Notes: generated by a model from the sequence alone, not told the origin. A stretch of 64,000 nt of DNA from VXMF01 sp965206775 (GCA_965206775.1 CBDBKU010000003.1:682001-746000); one strand, 5' to 3'. Shown: positions 42,676 to 52,711, counted from the stretch's first letter. Program-made: numbers and translations.

Positions 42676-44376
42676 TCAACGCAGCCGATAGATCTCGTAC
42701 GCTCGCTCGCGCGGATCCAACCCTAGGCTCCAGACGCTTCGCGGCTCCGGGTAGGCATGCTCCCAGACCCGCTCGTAGCGGTCGTCAAGCGCCTTGGGCG
42801 TCCGGCCCTTGGTGTCCCAGAGCACAAACCAGTCTGGGTGCGGAGAGTCGTCGAACTGGTCGGGCGGGACCTTCCCCCGGAACCGCCGGTTGTATTCCAC
42901 ATCGGCATCAAGCAAGTTGACCCATCGGCGGTCCGGCAAGTAGTAATTCCCCACCATGCCCTTGACGTTGCGGAAATAAGCAATGCTGTCGCCTCGCTTG
43001 GTGTTCGCGGAGAGGAACTCGAGCAGCGGGCCGTTCGGTTCGTCGTAGCGGAGGAACTGGCGCAGGACAACCTGCTCGGTACCTCCTCCGGCGAGTTCGA
43101 GGTTGGGCCAGAGACTGGCACCGACCAGGCAGGCTAGCGCCGTGCGCCGTCGACCGGCTTTGTCGAGCGCTACGGCGGCAAGGCCGACGAGCACGATGGC
43201 GGCGGGACAGGCCTGGTAGTAGTAGCGAGGCAGCGTGGCCCGTCCCGCAACGATGATCGTGAACAGAGGGCAAACCGTCAGGATCAGGCCGGCAAGCAGC
43301 GCCATCCGAGCAGTAACGCCCGGCCGCTGGATGCGAGTCCACAGGTAGTAGGCAGCCGCCGGCACAGCCAGGAACATCAGGCCGAACGCCACGAACACGG
43401 GGTCCGGCATCCTTCGCAGCCAAGGCTCGGGGATCACGACACCGAGCAACGGGACCGCGGCGGCGAGCCAGATCACGGCCCCTCGCTTGGAGGAAGTCCA
43501 AGGCCGTGCCGACCATGCAGCCAGCGTTGCCGCTGGAGCGAGAACAATGAACGGCACCCAGCGCCAGAAATCCGCTCCGCGACGCGACACCACGTAGCGG
43601 AAGTTCTCCCAAAACGGATTCTCGCTGCCGGGATGCCATTCGGTGAGGTACTCGGCATGCAGGAACCAGAATTCCACTCCTAGAACAGCCGCGAGCAAGG
43701 CCGACGCGCCGCACAGTCGCATCAGGACAGGACGGTCCGTAAGCAGGAGGAACACACCAAGGGCCAGCCAAGTGCCGGCGAAGCTGAGATAGTTCCCGGC
43801 GTACAGAAGGCACCCAATCAAGCAGAGCTGCGCGTGGAATGACCAGCTCCTGCCCAAGGCAGGCTCACGCAGGTAGCGAGCAACCTGGACCAGCAGCAGG
43901 ACGGTAGCGAAGACAACGAGGATGTAGTACCGCCCTTGGCGAGCAGCGTGCAGGAAATAGATGGATACGCTAGCCGATAGCGGCAGCGCGTACGGAAGCC
44001 AAGCAGGCCCCCCAAGCTGCCGGCCTAGCAGGCACAGCAGGGCCAGCGTCCCGAGACCGAACAAGGCAAAGGGAAGCCGCGCCTGGAACGTGCCGCCCCC
44101 CAGCAGCTTGTGGCTCGCCGCAGAGACGTAGATCTGCAGGTAGCTCTGCATGGCGGGCAGGAGCCGCGAGTTGACGTCGTGGCCGTCATCGTCCTGGACG
44201 AGGAGCTGGCCGTCCCGTTGGTCGAAAGCGTACGGCAGCGCACTGCTTGTTTCCGCCATGAGACGGCCCCAAACTGCCGTGGTTGCCTCGTCCCGCCACA
44301 GTGGAACACCGTCAAGTCGCCAAAAGACTGCAAGAACGCACACTAGGAGCGCCGCGATGGCCGGAAGGCGGTTCAT
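42676..44376 (-). CDS. GT39-like membrane glycosyltransferase
   Basis: The 566-aa protein has ten or more hydrophobic segments across residues 5-400, with an early loop containing WRDEA, the acidic pair typical of dolichyl/undecaprenyl-phosphate-sugar glycosyltransferases (GT39/ArnT/PMT type). The soluble C-terminal part ends PPDQFDDSPHPDWFVLWDTK. The ATG at 44376 was preferred to a TTG nine bases earlier. It would move a sugar from a lipid carrier to an acceptor on the outer face of the inner membrane; sugar and acceptor are unknown. It converges on pheT with a gap of six bases. Confidence 0.8.
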   Translation of the reverse strand: MNRLPAIAALLVCVLAVFWRLDGVPLWRDEATTAVWGRLMAETSSALPYAFDQRDGQLLVQDDDGHDVNSRLLPAMQSYLQIYVSAASHKLLGGGTFQARLPFALFGLGTLALLCLLGRQLGGPAWLPYALPLSASVSIYFLHAARQGRYYILVVFATVLLLVQVARYLREPALGRSWSFHAQLCLIGCLLYAGNYLSFAGTWLALGVFLLLTDRPVLMRLCGASALLAAVLGVEFWFLHAEYLTEWHPGSENPFWENFRYVVSRRGADFWRWVPFIVLAPAATLAAWSARPWTSSKRGAVIWLAAAVPLLGVVIPEPWLRRMPDPVFVAFGLMFLAVPAAAYYLWTRIQRPGVTARMALLAGLILTVCPLFTIIVAGRATLPRYYYQACPAAIVLVGLAAVALDKAGRRRTALACLVGASLWPNLELAGGGTEQVVLRQFLRYDEPNGPLLEFLSANTKRGDSIAYFRNVKGMVGNYYLPDRRWVNLLDADVEYNRRFRGKVPPDQFDDSPHPDWFVLWDTKGRTPKALDDRYERVWEHAYPEPRSVWSLGLDPRERAYEIYRLR

Positions 44377-44439
44377 GACAGGCAAACTCCCGCAATCCGA
44401 AGCGATAACCGGCGACGTCGCGTCACCAAGGAGCCGCCC

Positions 44440-45249
44440 TTATGAGGACCAAGTGCTGCGGAACTCCGGGAAAAGTGTCAGTCCCCCACAGGCGAAGAGC
44501 GTTTGCCCGGTAATATAGGACGCCTCGTCTGAAGCGAGGAACGCGAACACAGCAGCGATCTCGGCCGATTCGCCAGCCCGTCCCATCGGAATATGGGATT
44601 CCACGACCTTCTTCGCAACAGGGTCGTTGATCCAATTCATATTGATGGGCGTAACGATCGCTCCGGGGCCTACAGCGTTGACCCGGATGCCGCGATCGGC
44701 GTACTCGAGCCCGAGCGTCTTGGTCAGGTTCTCCATCCCGCCTTTCGAGATCGAGTAGGACAGGTACTGCGGCTTGGGTATGATCTCGTGGACACTGGAG
44801 TTGTTCACGATCACGCCTCCGCCCGGCCGTGACAGGAAGTGCTTGATCGCCTCGCGGCTGCACATGTAGCAACCCCGCAGGTTTACGCCAAGGATCCGGT
44901 CGAAATCCTCGGTGAGGCTCAGGTCGCTCTCCGCTGGCTTCTGGATGCCAGCGTTGTTGATCATCACGTCCAGGCGGCCCCACTCCCCGAGCAGGGCATC
45001 AAACATCGATATGACCGAGGCCTCGTCCGAGACATCCGCCTTGTGGACCAGCACCCGAGAATCGTCGAAGCCGCCCTCGGCATGAGCCTGCCGGACTTGG
45101 TCGGCGGTGTTGGCAGCTCCTGCATCGTTGCGGCTGTAATTGATCGCGACGCTAGCGCCCTCTTGCGCAAAGCGGACGGCAATGGCCTCTCCGATTCCGG
45201 CCGACGCGCCGCTTACAAGTACATTTTTCCCAATAAATCGATTCTGCAT
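44440..45249 (-). CDS. SDR-family oxidoreductase, glucose 1-dehydrogenase-like
   Basis: The 269-aa protein has the classical SDR features: the cofactor loop GASAGIGEA (residues about 14-22), NNAGI, a catalytic Ser in VNNSSVHE, YSISK with Tyr and Lys, and PGAIVTPIN. The end FLASDEASYITGQTLFACGG is typical of the glucose/sorbose dehydrogenase group. NADP preference is suggested by NYSRN after strand 2. It is cytoplasmic. Gap to the membrane glycosyltransferase gene is 63 bp on the same strand. Confidence 0.9.
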   Translation of the reverse strand: MQNRFIGKNVLVSGASAGIGEAIAVRFAQEGASVAINYSRNDAGAANTADQVRQAHAEGGFDDSRVLVHKADVSDEASVISMFDALLGEWGRLDVMINNAGIQKPAESDLSLTEDFDRILGVNLRGCYMCSREAIKHFLSRPGGGVIVNNSSVHEIIPKPQYLSYSISKGGMENLTKTLGLEYADRGIRVNAVGPGAIVTPINMNWINDPVAKKVVESHIPMGRAGESAEIAAVFAFLASDEASYITGQTLFACGGLTLFPEFRSTWSS

Positions 45250-46024
45250 TTTGGGTTGTAGGGCACGAGGCCAGAATCAGCCCCTGCCAGTTCGAATTGT
45301 AACGCGATCACCGCTCCACGGAATGGCGTCCGACTCTTGCCATCGGCACCAGAGGCTCTGCACCAGGCCTATGTCCTCTTCGATTGTCTTGGCACCGCCA
45401 ACTTTACGTCCTCGCGCACGTTGTCGAGACGGATTCCCGACAACTCGGAACCCAGGCCCGAGGAGCACTGCGACGATCTACTCGGAAGCAGTGAAATCGG
45501 AAGTGAACAGGCCGGTACGCTCGCAGACCGCTCGATCGCGCCAGCACTCCGCGAAAAGGCTGAGGATTCGCACTGCTGTGGCAAAGTGCCTTAGCGTGGC
45601 GCACGACATTGTGGAACTGATCGCTGTAAAGCGGGCAGAGGCATGGAACCCGGCATGGATCCATGCAAGTCCCCCAAGGTGTCCAACTTAGCAGCGGCGT
45701 TGGCAGTTCGGAAGCTTGCCAACAGGAATACGGCGGGTCGTAGGCCGACCACCCGTTGACAGATGCAATACGGCGTCCAGCGACTACCGAATATCCGTCG
45801 CACAGCGCATGCTACTACACCTCCGGCACTTTGCGGGCACTGCCGGGTACGACGCAAACCTCGACAGGGTCGCAGGCGAATATGGACTTCCAGCCCGTCG
45901 CAACAAAGTCACGGCGTTCATAGGAATCGTCGTGTACGATCAGGATGGCCGGAGGTCGAAGTCGGAAGTCCCCGGTTCGACTCCCAGTGCAAAGCCCGGC
46001 AAACTCGCCTTCCGTCCAAGCCCG
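45250..46024. other. Intergenic region upstream of deacetylase gene
   Basis: About 775 bp without a supported gene. The deacetylase frame is open from 45716 but the codons before 46025 do not look like protein. A TTCGA-containing stretch near 45970 resembles a tRNA T-loop but has no pairing stems. Confidence 0.4.
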
Positions 46025-47587
46025 ATGTCCAGGGTTCTCCAGTCCTTGAGCCTCATCGCTACGGTCGCTCTCGTAGCTCTCTTCCTCCGTCTCGGATTCG
46101 AATCGGAACCATTCGTCTCGGTTCCGGAGCCTGTTGCGTACCGCGATCATTTCACCAATCCTTATTGGCCCTCCATCACCAGTCCGAAGCTAACCACGCC
46201 ACAGTGGATCGGCGAGAACGGGGTCGAGGCTGCTGCCGTGCTGTCCATTGACGATATGCGCGGGATCGAGCCATATCAGAGCTTTGTCGAACCCATACTC
46301 CAACGATTGGAAGCGATCGATGGGCGAGCACCCCTCAGCATTTTCACCAATCAGATCGATCCCAACGAGCCGCAGATCCAACGCTGGCTGAACCGTGGAG
46401 TGAGCATTGAGGTCCACACGATTGATCACCCATGCCCGCTGCTGCACGATGGCGACTTCGCGAATGCGCGCGGCACAGTTCATCGATGCATCGATCTACT
46501 TCAGGGCATTCCGAACATGCGTCCCGTCACCTACCGCATGCCCTGCTGCGATTCGATGAACTCGGTGAGCCCGAGATTCTACGACGAAATCATGGGCCCG
46601 CTAACACCTGACGGGAACTTTCTCGCGAGCGATTCGTCCGTCTTCCAGATCTTCACGCGGGATGATCCGGAATTGCCGCGAGATATCTTCTCTAACGGTA
46701 ACGAGAAGCGATTCGAACGCTACATCCCTGCAGGCAAGGACTTCGTCAATACCATCACCAACTACCCCTACCCATATCTCATCGGCAAACAACACTGGGA
46801 GTTCCCCTGCACGGTACCTTCGGATTGGGAAGCCCAGCATTTGCAAGGCAAGAGCAATCCGAGGACCGTGGAGGATCTCAAGGCGGCCCTCGATGCCACC
46901 GTGGCCAAGCAAGGACTGTTTGTTCTTGTCTTCCACCCGCACGGCTGGATTGAGAGCACCCAGGTGATTGAACTCATCGACCATGCACAAAGGAAGCACG
47001 GCTCGAAGCTGATGTTTCTCAACATGGCTGAGGTGCAAGCGCGCATCGATCAGCAGATGCTAGCCGGGCGGCCGATCCGCAAGCCCGACGGTACCTTGTC
47101 CGGCACCCGCGTGCTGGATCTTGATGGCGATGGCTACATGGATGTGGTCCACCGGCAAGGCGAGAGCACCACGGCGCGAATATGGGAACCCACCACCCAC
47201 ACCTGGCAGGCCCGGCAAGATGTGACCGTGGTCGATGAGCCGCTAATACTGGATCTCGATGGCGACGGACAATCCGATGAACCGGATAACGGGGCCCTGC
47301 GATTCTGGGATCTGGATGGCGATGGCGATCTGGACGCTGTCTACTCGGATGCAACGCGATTCGCCATCTACCGGAGAGACGGCGAGCAATGGGAAAGCGT
47401 TCGAGCAGGCGACCGAGTTGAAGCCTCAGCGAACGGGCCGCCTCCCTTCCTCCGATCGGACGGCTCCAACAACGGTGTGTGGATGGGACGCTCGGCCTTT
47501 ATCGTGCAGAACGAGGACACCGCCGAGGAGCCAAACGTCATCAGGCGTGTCGCATTCGCTGACATTCTAACGGTCGATGCCGAGTAA
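46025..47587 (+). CDS. Membrane-anchored polysaccharide-deacetylase-like protein with FG-GAP repeats
   Basis: The 520-aa protein has an N-terminal hydrophobic anchor (about 5-25). Residues about 60-340 resemble a NodB-type deacetylase: VLSIDDMRG in the place of the TFDD motif, SIEVHTIDHPCPLL supplying the H-x3-H-P metal motif, and FVLVFHPHGWI late in the domain. The C-terminal 150 residues carry FG-GAP/VCBS repeats (LDLDGDGYMDVVH, LDLDGDGQSDEPD, WDLDGDGDLDAVYSD). The start ATG was chosen by the signal anchor; the upstream frame is open but uninformative. It could act on surface polysaccharide. The fusion to Ca-binding propeller repeats is uncommon to me. Confidence 0.75.
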   Translation: MSRVLQSLSLIATVALVALFLRLGFESEPFVSVPEPVAYRDHFTNPYWPSITSPKLTTPQWIGENGVEAAAVLSIDDMRGIEPYQSFVEPILQRLEAIDGRAPLSIFTNQIDPNEPQIQRWLNRGVSIEVHTIDHPCPLLHDGDFANARGTVHRCIDLLQGIPNMRPVTYRMPCCDSMNSVSPRFYDEIMGPLTPDGNFLASDSSVFQIFTRDDPELPRDIFSNGNEKRFERYIPAGKDFVNTITNYPYPYLIGKQHWEFPCTVPSDWEAQHLQGKSNPRTVEDLKAALDATVAKQGLFVLVFHPHGWIESTQVIELIDHAQRKHGSKLMFLNMAEVQARIDQQMLAGRPIRKPDGTLSGTRVLDLDGDGYMDVVHRQGESTTARIWEPTTHTWQARQDVTVVDEPLILDLDGDGQSDEPDNGALRFWDLDGDGDLDAVYSDATRFAIYRRDGEQWESVRAGDRVEASANGPPPFLRSDGSNNGVWMGRSAFIVQNEDTAEEPNVIRRVAFADILTVDAE

Positions 47588-48309
47588 GAATCCGGAGCAA
47601 GCCCCGCGCGTGGGCGCACAGCGAGCATATCCGGTTCTTCTTCTGCCCATGCTTATGGGTGCAATGCCCATTCGCTCGCACGATGTGGCTACCTGACCCC
47701 AGCGAGATCTAGGCCAAAGCGCGACACACCACGCCCCAGTACCGATGAGCGTCGACGAACGTCTCCGCTACCGCGGTTGCCCCAGCTCGCGTCCCGGTGC
47801 TCGCTCAGCCGCGCCAGGTTGGTGGCAAGCAGCGCGATCCCAGGTTCTTCAGCCCGCAGCCTAGAGCGGGATTCGGAAGCCGGTGACTCGCGATGAGCTG
47901 GAGCCCTGTGAAGGGCACACCTAGGTGCCGGCCCAGCTCCACTTGCCGCAGCTGGCGCCTCAACACCCTTGCCGGCCAGCCGAACATCACCAGCCATCGG
48001 CACTGCTACTCGACGAGTTGGCGCTGCCCGCATCCCGCGAATCGCTTGAATGCAAGGTGATGGTGCTCGCGCATTGGGAGGTGCCAGAGCGGCTCCTCGT
48101 CGGACCGCATCAAGCGCACCTGCACCTCGCGAAGCACGTTCATGCCTTGCTTTACGTCGCGAGTTATCGCACCAGCAAGGCTGGTCTATTCAGTCTCTCT
48201 CCTCCTTGCTTCGCTATACAGACCCTATTGGTCAACCTGGAAAAGCCCCAATTTAATTCGACTTCTGGGCGGACTGCGGTAGTACTATAGAAGCGGTCTG
48301 AAATCCAAG
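47588..48309. other. Intergenic region with decayed DUF4338 gene
   Basis: About 720 bp between the deacetylase and PSD1 genes. The middle is the DUF4338 pseudogene annotated separately. The last 140 bp before 48310 must contain the PSD1 promoter. Confidence 0.5.
47690..48165 (-). pseudogene. DUF4338 (DruA-like) pseudogene
   Basis: On the minus strand one frame reads HLPMREHHHLAFKRFAGCGQ, RQLVE, a TAG stop, then QCRWLVMFGWPARVLRRQL and ASHRLPNPALGCGLKNLGS. The next frame continues with ALLATNLARLSEHRDASWG, and the third with VAETFVDAHRYWGVVCRALA, a stop, and ISLGS. Put together, this is the order of DUF4338 proteins (EHHYLGF, RW-L-GW, ATNL-RLS-DW--YGHP, AETFVD--RF-GTCYRAANW). Two frameshifts and at least two stops make it dead. 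DUF4338 is found in the Druantia defence protein DruA but also in many stand-alone and transposon-linked genes. Confidence 0.7.
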
Positions 48310-51180
48310 ATGACTCAATCAAATGTCGGACGGGTGTGGCTGACGGGGGCCTTGGCGTTGCTCTGCCAAGGCGGATGGGTGCTCCCGGGGCTGGTCGCGC
48401 AAGGCTCTCAGCTAACCGACAAAGACGTCCTGCCCATTCTCGAGAAGAATTGCTTCCAGTGCCACGGCGAAGACCTCAAGCAGGCCAACCTCGACCTGCG
48501 GACACGCGAGACCATGTTGCAGGGCGGCGACAGAGGCCCCTCGCTCGTGCCCGGCAAAGCCGAGGCCAGCTCGCTCTACATGCGGGTGACGGGCCACGCG
48601 AAGCCTCAGATGCCGATGGCACCCCTGCCTCCGCTGAGCGAGCACGAGATGCTCGTGCTCAAGAACTGGATCGACCAAGGGGCCGCCTGGGGCGGCGCCG
48701 GACCCGAACGAGCGCACACGCAAGCCGCCGGCGACAAGGCGAACACCGGCTACCCGAAGTACGAGGAACGCTTCATCACTGACGAGATGCGCCAATGGTG
48801 GGCATTCAAGAAACCGGTGAGGCATGCGGAACCGGAGGTGCACGACTCCCGCTGGTCGGGCAATCCCGTCGACAAGTTCATTCGGGCCTCGATGGATGCC
48901 CAAGGGCTCACGCCAGCCCCGCAAGCCGATCGCATCACGCTGATTCGGCGTGTCTATCTCGACCTGATCGGCCTTCTCCCACCGCCAGAGGCGGTTGACG
49001 AATTCGTCAACGACACGTCGCCGGGCGCCTACGAAGAGCTCGTGGAGAAGCTCCTGGCTTCGAGCCACTACGGCGAGCGCTGGGGACGGTTCTGGCTCGA
49101 TGTTGTTCGCTTTGCTGAGAGCTCCGGGTTCGAGCACGACCGCACACTGGACACTGCGTGGCGCTATCGCGACTACGTGATCAAGGCCCTGAACGAGGAC
49201 AAACCCTACGACCAGTTCATCATCGAGCAGATCGCGGGCGACGAACTGGACGAACCAACGTACGACAGCCTCACCGCCACCGCTTTCTACCGTGTCGGCC
49301 CTCGCGTGCGATTTCGCGAGAAGACCAACCCCTACTATCGCTACGACTATCTCGACGATATGGTTCGGACGACTTTCCAGGGATTCATGGGGATGTCCGT
49401 CCACTGCGCTCGCTGCCACGACCACAAGTTTGATCCGATCACTCGCAAGGACTACTACCGCTCCATCGGTATGTTCTTCGGGTACGTCAGGTATGACCAC
49501 TTGCTAGCGCCAAAGAAGGACGCCGACGAGTGGGTGCGGGCGAAGAGGGGGAGTCTCAGGGCTATTGCGCCGCTAAAGCGCGCTATCGCGAAGATCGAAG
49601 CTCCATACAGAAAGCGCGAGTTCGAAGAAAGGCTAGAGCGCCTGCCAGAGAACATCCAGATCGCCGTTAGGACTCCCGTGGAAGAGCGGACTCAAGGCCA
49701 GAAGCTGCTAGCGGCGCAGTTTGAAAGAAACTATGACGCGGGCTCTGTCGACATGAACGACGACCTCGGGCCGATCGTTCTCTCCGCGACAAATAACGTC
49801 GACTACCGCCAATCGCCGCTCCCCGGCGGCGCACTGAAGTTTTCATTGAAGAACAAGGCCACCAACGCTGCCAACGGGGTTCCCGCGACGCCGCCCACCC
49901 CACGGCCCGGAGCGCCGATCAAGCTCAGTCCCGAGGACGAGCAGACGCGCAAGGTGTTGAAGGACAAGATTGCGGCAATTGAGCAAGAGACCCCGAAAGC
50001 GCCACCCGCGGTGGAGGGAGTTCGGGACGGTGACTACCGTCTGGCCCCGCCAGGTCCCGGCGATGTCTTGGTCTCAGGCCACTACGACCCTGAGTACGGA
50101 GAGGTGAACAAGAGTTATCTCCCTAAGCCGGGCGAGAACTACCAAGTTCCGAATGTTCACTTCGGCGCAAATGGTCTGGTTGTCGAAGAGGACCTCAAGG
50201 CTCCAGTCGTAGAACCCGGGTTCCTGACAGTGTTCGCAACCGGCAATGAAAGGGTGACTCGTCCGCCGAACCGCCCAGAGTACGTCACCAGCGGTCGGCG
50301 CCGCGCCTTGGCTGAGTGGATCGCCTCGCCGGATAACCCCCTAACGGCACGTGTCATCGTCAATCGCCTTTGGTACTGGCACTTCGGCCAAGGCATCGTC
50401 CCGACGCCGGGGAACTTCGGGAAAATGGGTGTGCCGCCGACCCACCCCGAGTTGGTGGATTGGCTGGCGACTGAATTCGTGCGACAGGGTTGGAGCATCA
50501 AGCAGATGCACCGGCTGATCATGAATTCCGAAACCTACAAGATGGCCTCGAGGTTCTACAACGCCGCAAATATCGCCAAGGATCCGACCGACAAGTTCAT
50601 GTGGCGCTTCCCGATACGGCGCTTGGAGGGCGAAGCGATCCGCGACGTGATCCTCTCAGCCAGCGGCCAGCTAAACCTGAAGGCTGGCGGAGAGCCTTTC
50701 TACCCAGCCCTAGCCGAGAGTGTCCGCGAGGGTTATACAGGTGGCAAGTGGGTCCTCACCGAAGAGGGGCCCGAGACGTGGCGTCGGAGTGTCTACGCCT
50801 ACTGGAAGCGCGGATTGAAGTTCCCGATGTTTGACGTTCACGATCAACCCGATCAGAACGTTACAACCGAGAAGCGTAACGTCAGTACAGTGCCAACGCA
50901 GGCTCTTACATTGCTCAATGGCGAGTTTGCGCTGCTGCAGTCGGGGTTCTTGGCAGACCGCGTCATCGCCGAGTCGGTGGCAGACCCACCAGCAACGGTG
51001 AAGAGGCTCTATCGCATCACCTTGGGTCGGGACCCCGGGGCGAGAGAGCTGGCCGCCAGCCTCGAATTTCTTAGCAACGAGCGGGAGTTGCAGTCCGACA
51101 AGGCCTCCCCGGAGCGCGCAGCGTTGGCGAACCTGTCGCACGTGATGCTGAACGCAAACGAGTTTCTGTACATCAACTAG
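48310..51180 (+). CDS. PSD1/PSCyt1 cytochrome protein (DUF1549/DUF1553)
   Basis: The 956-aa exported protein (signal about 1-31) begins with a planctomycete cytochrome domain, CFQCH at residues 48-52. DUF1549 follows (PVDKFIRASMDAQGL, RRVYLDLIGLLPPPEAVDEF, HYGERWGRFWLDVVRFAESS, ARCHDHKFDPI, which adds a further CxxCHDHK-type site), and then DUF1553 at the C-terminus (SGRRRALAEWIASPDNPLTA, RVIVNRLWYWHFGQGIVPTP, TEKRNVSTVPTQALTLLN). It is followed after 13 bp by its standard partner, the DUF1501 gene. These pairs are very common in Planctomycetota and Acidobacteriota. Function unknown; a redox role is inferred from the haem sites. Confidence 0.93.
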   Translation: MTQSNVGRVWLTGALALLCQGGWVLPGLVAQGSQLTDKDVLPILEKNCFQCHGEDLKQANLDLRTRETMLQGGDRGPSLVPGKAEASSLYMRVTGHAKPQMPMAPLPPLSEHEMLVLKNWIDQGAAWGGAGPERAHTQAAGDKANTGYPKYEERFITDEMRQWWAFKKPVRHAEPEVHDSRWSGNPVDKFIRASMDAQGLTPAPQADRITLIRRVYLDLIGLLPPPEAVDEFVNDTSPGAYEELVEKLLASSHYGERWGRFWLDVVRFAESSGFEHDRTLDTAWRYRDYVIKALNEDKPYDQFIIEQIAGDELDEPTYDSLTATAFYRVGPRVRFREKTNPYYRYDYLDDMVRTTFQGFMGMSVHCARCHDHKFDPITRKDYYRSIGMFFGYVRYDHLLAPKKDADEWVRAKRGSLRAIAPLKRAIAKIEAPYRKREFEERLERLPENIQIAVRTPVEERTQGQKLLAAQFERNYDAGSVDMNDDLGPIVLSATNNVDYRQSPLPGGALKFSLKNKATNAANGVPATPPTPRPGAPIKLSPEDEQTRKVLKDKIAAIEQETPKAPPAVEGVRDGDYRLAPPGPGDVLVSGHYDPEYGEVNKSYLPKPGENYQVPNVHFGANGLVVEEDLKAPVVEPGFLTVFATGNERVTRPPNRPEYVTSGRRRALAEWIASPDNPLTARVIVNRLWYWHFGQGIVPTPGNFGKMGVPPTHPELVDWLATEFVRQGWSIKQMHRLIMNSETYKMASRFYNAANIAKDPTDKFMWRFPIRRLEGEAIRDVILSASGQLNLKAGGEPFYPALAESVREGYTGGKWVLTEEGPETWRRSVYAYWKRGLKFPMFDVHDQPDQNVTTEKRNVSTVPTQALTLLNGEFALLQSGFLADRVIAESVADPPATVKRLYRITLGRDPGARELAASLEFLSNERELQSDKASPERAALANLSHVMLNANEFLYIN

Positions 51181-51193
51181 GGGAAGGCCGACC

Positions 51194-52711
51194 ATGACTC
51201 CGCTCTGTAAAGACAATGCTGGCAAGAAGCAACGCTACGTCAGCCGTCGTGATTTCTGGAGCAAGGCCGGCCTGGGCCTCGGCGGCCTTGCACTAGCTGA
51301 CCTGCTGGCCCGCGACGGCCTGCTAGCTGCTTCGCCTTCGAGCGATGCGGCCAGTTGCTTGGGGTCGGAGGGGATCACGGACTCCCCCTATCTGCCCAAG
51401 CCCCCGCACTTCAAGCCGCGGGCCAAGTCGGTGATCCATCTCTTCATGAGCGGTGGAGTGAGCCACGTCGATACCTTCGACTATAAGCCTGAACTCGAGA
51501 AACACCACGGCCTCGCGCTAGGTGGCGGAATCGCAGGTGTCGACGGCGATGGCCAGGTGATCGTGAGGCAGGGCTATCCCGGACCTCTGATGAAGAGTCC
51601 GTATGCGTTCAAGCAGCACGGACAATCCGGCGCCTGGGTCTCCGAGCTATTTCCCCACATGTCGACCATTGTCGACGACCTGTCCTTCATCCACTCCTGC
51701 ACGGGCAAGTCGAACGACCACGTGCTCTCGCACTACGAGTGGAACACCGGCATGATCCTGATGGGCTACCCCAGTGTCGGCGCGTGGGTGACCTACGGAC
51801 TGGGCAGCGAGAACGGCAACCTGCCGGCCTACGTCGTGCTCTACGACCACCGCGGCGGGCCCTTCAGCGGTCCGACCAACTGGCACGCGGGCTTTTTGCC
51901 GGCCGCCTACCAAGGCACCGTGTTTCGCTCCTCCGGCGACCCGATCCTCGACCTCAACCCGCCTTCGGAATACTCTTCTGTCGAGGAGGAGCGCCGCAAG
52001 CTCGACCTACTCGCCCGGCTCAACCAGAACCACGCTGAAGAGCACCCAGGTGTTTCCGATCTCTCGGCGCGGATCAGCTCCTACGAGCTGGCCTATCGCA
52101 TGCAGGGCTGCGCGCCAGAAACGGTGGACATCTCTCAGGAGAGCAAGGAGACGAAGCAGCTCTACGGGTTGAACGAAAGGGTCTCGGAGCCCTTCGGTCG
52201 GCAGTGCCTGCTAGCCCGCCGCATGGTGGAGCGAGGCGTGCGGTTCGTCCAGCTCTATAGCGGCGCGATCGTCAACCAAAACGTGGACACCTGGGATGCT
52301 CACAGCAACATCGTCGAAAACCACGGAATGCACGCGCCCGAAGTTGACAAGCCGATCACGGGGCTGATTACCGACCTGAAGCGCAGCGGCCTCTTGGAAG
52401 ACACCATCGTCATCTGGCAGTCGGAATTCGGCCGTATGCCGATCTCCCAACGGGGGCTTGGCCGGGACCACAACCCCGGGACCCAGACCATGTGGATGTG
52501 CGGCGGCGGCATCCAGGGCGGCCAGCACATCGGCGCTAGCGACGAAGTTGGTTACAAAGCCGCAGAGCAGGTGATCACGAACCACGACGTGCACGCTTCG
52601 CTGCTCCATCTGCTCGGCCTCGACCATGAGAAGCTAACCTACTACTTCAACGGGCGGAACATGAGACTAACCGACGTTCACGGCGAACTGATCCCACAGA
52701 TCGTCGCCTAG
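51194..52711 (+). CDS. DUF1501 protein, Tat-exported
   Basis: The 505-aa protein has a Tat-type signal (SRRDFWSKAGLGLGGLALAD) and DUF1501 motifs: VIHLFMSGGVSHVDTFDYKP, SELFPHMSTIVDDLSFIHSC, RRMVERGVRFVQLYSG, and IWQSEFGRMPISQRGLGRDH. The family is placed in the alkaline-phosphatase/sulfatase-like superfamily, so several Asp and His residues may bind metal. It is encoded immediately after the PSD1 cytochrome gene and is presumed to work with it in the periplasm. The substrate is unknown. Confidence 0.93.
   Translation: MTPLCKDNAGKKQRYVSRRDFWSKAGLGLGGLALADLLARDGLLAASPSSDAASCLGSEGITDSPYLPKPPHFKPRAKSVIHLFMSGGVSHVDTFDYKPELEKHHGLALGGGIAGVDGDGQVIVRQGYPGPLMKSPYAFKQHGQSGAWVSELFPHMSTIVDDLSFIHSCTGKSNDHVLSHYEWNTGMILMGYPSVGAWVTYGLGSENGNLPAYVVLYDHRGGPFSGPTNWHAGFLPAAYQGTVFRSSGDPILDLNPPSEYSSVEEERRKLDLLARLNQNHAEEHPGVSDLSARISSYELAYRMQGCAPETVDISQESKETKQLYGLNERVSEPFGRQCLLARRMVERGVRFVQLYSGAIVNQNVDTWDAHSNIVENHGMHAPEVDKPITGLITDLKRSGLLEDTIVIWQSEFGRMPISQRGLGRDHNPGTQTMWMCGGGIQGGQHIGASDEVGYKAAEQVITNHDVHASLLHLLGLDHEKLTYYFNGRNMRLTDVHGELIPQIVA

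Noticed and set aside
45960..46000. TTCGA-containing segment like a tRNA T-arm
   Set aside because: No acceptor, D or anticodon stems can be drawn around it.
47690..48165. Intact Druantia-type defence system
   Set aside because: Only a broken DUF4338 gene is present; none of the other Druantia genes are nearby and DUF4338 also occurs outside defence systems.
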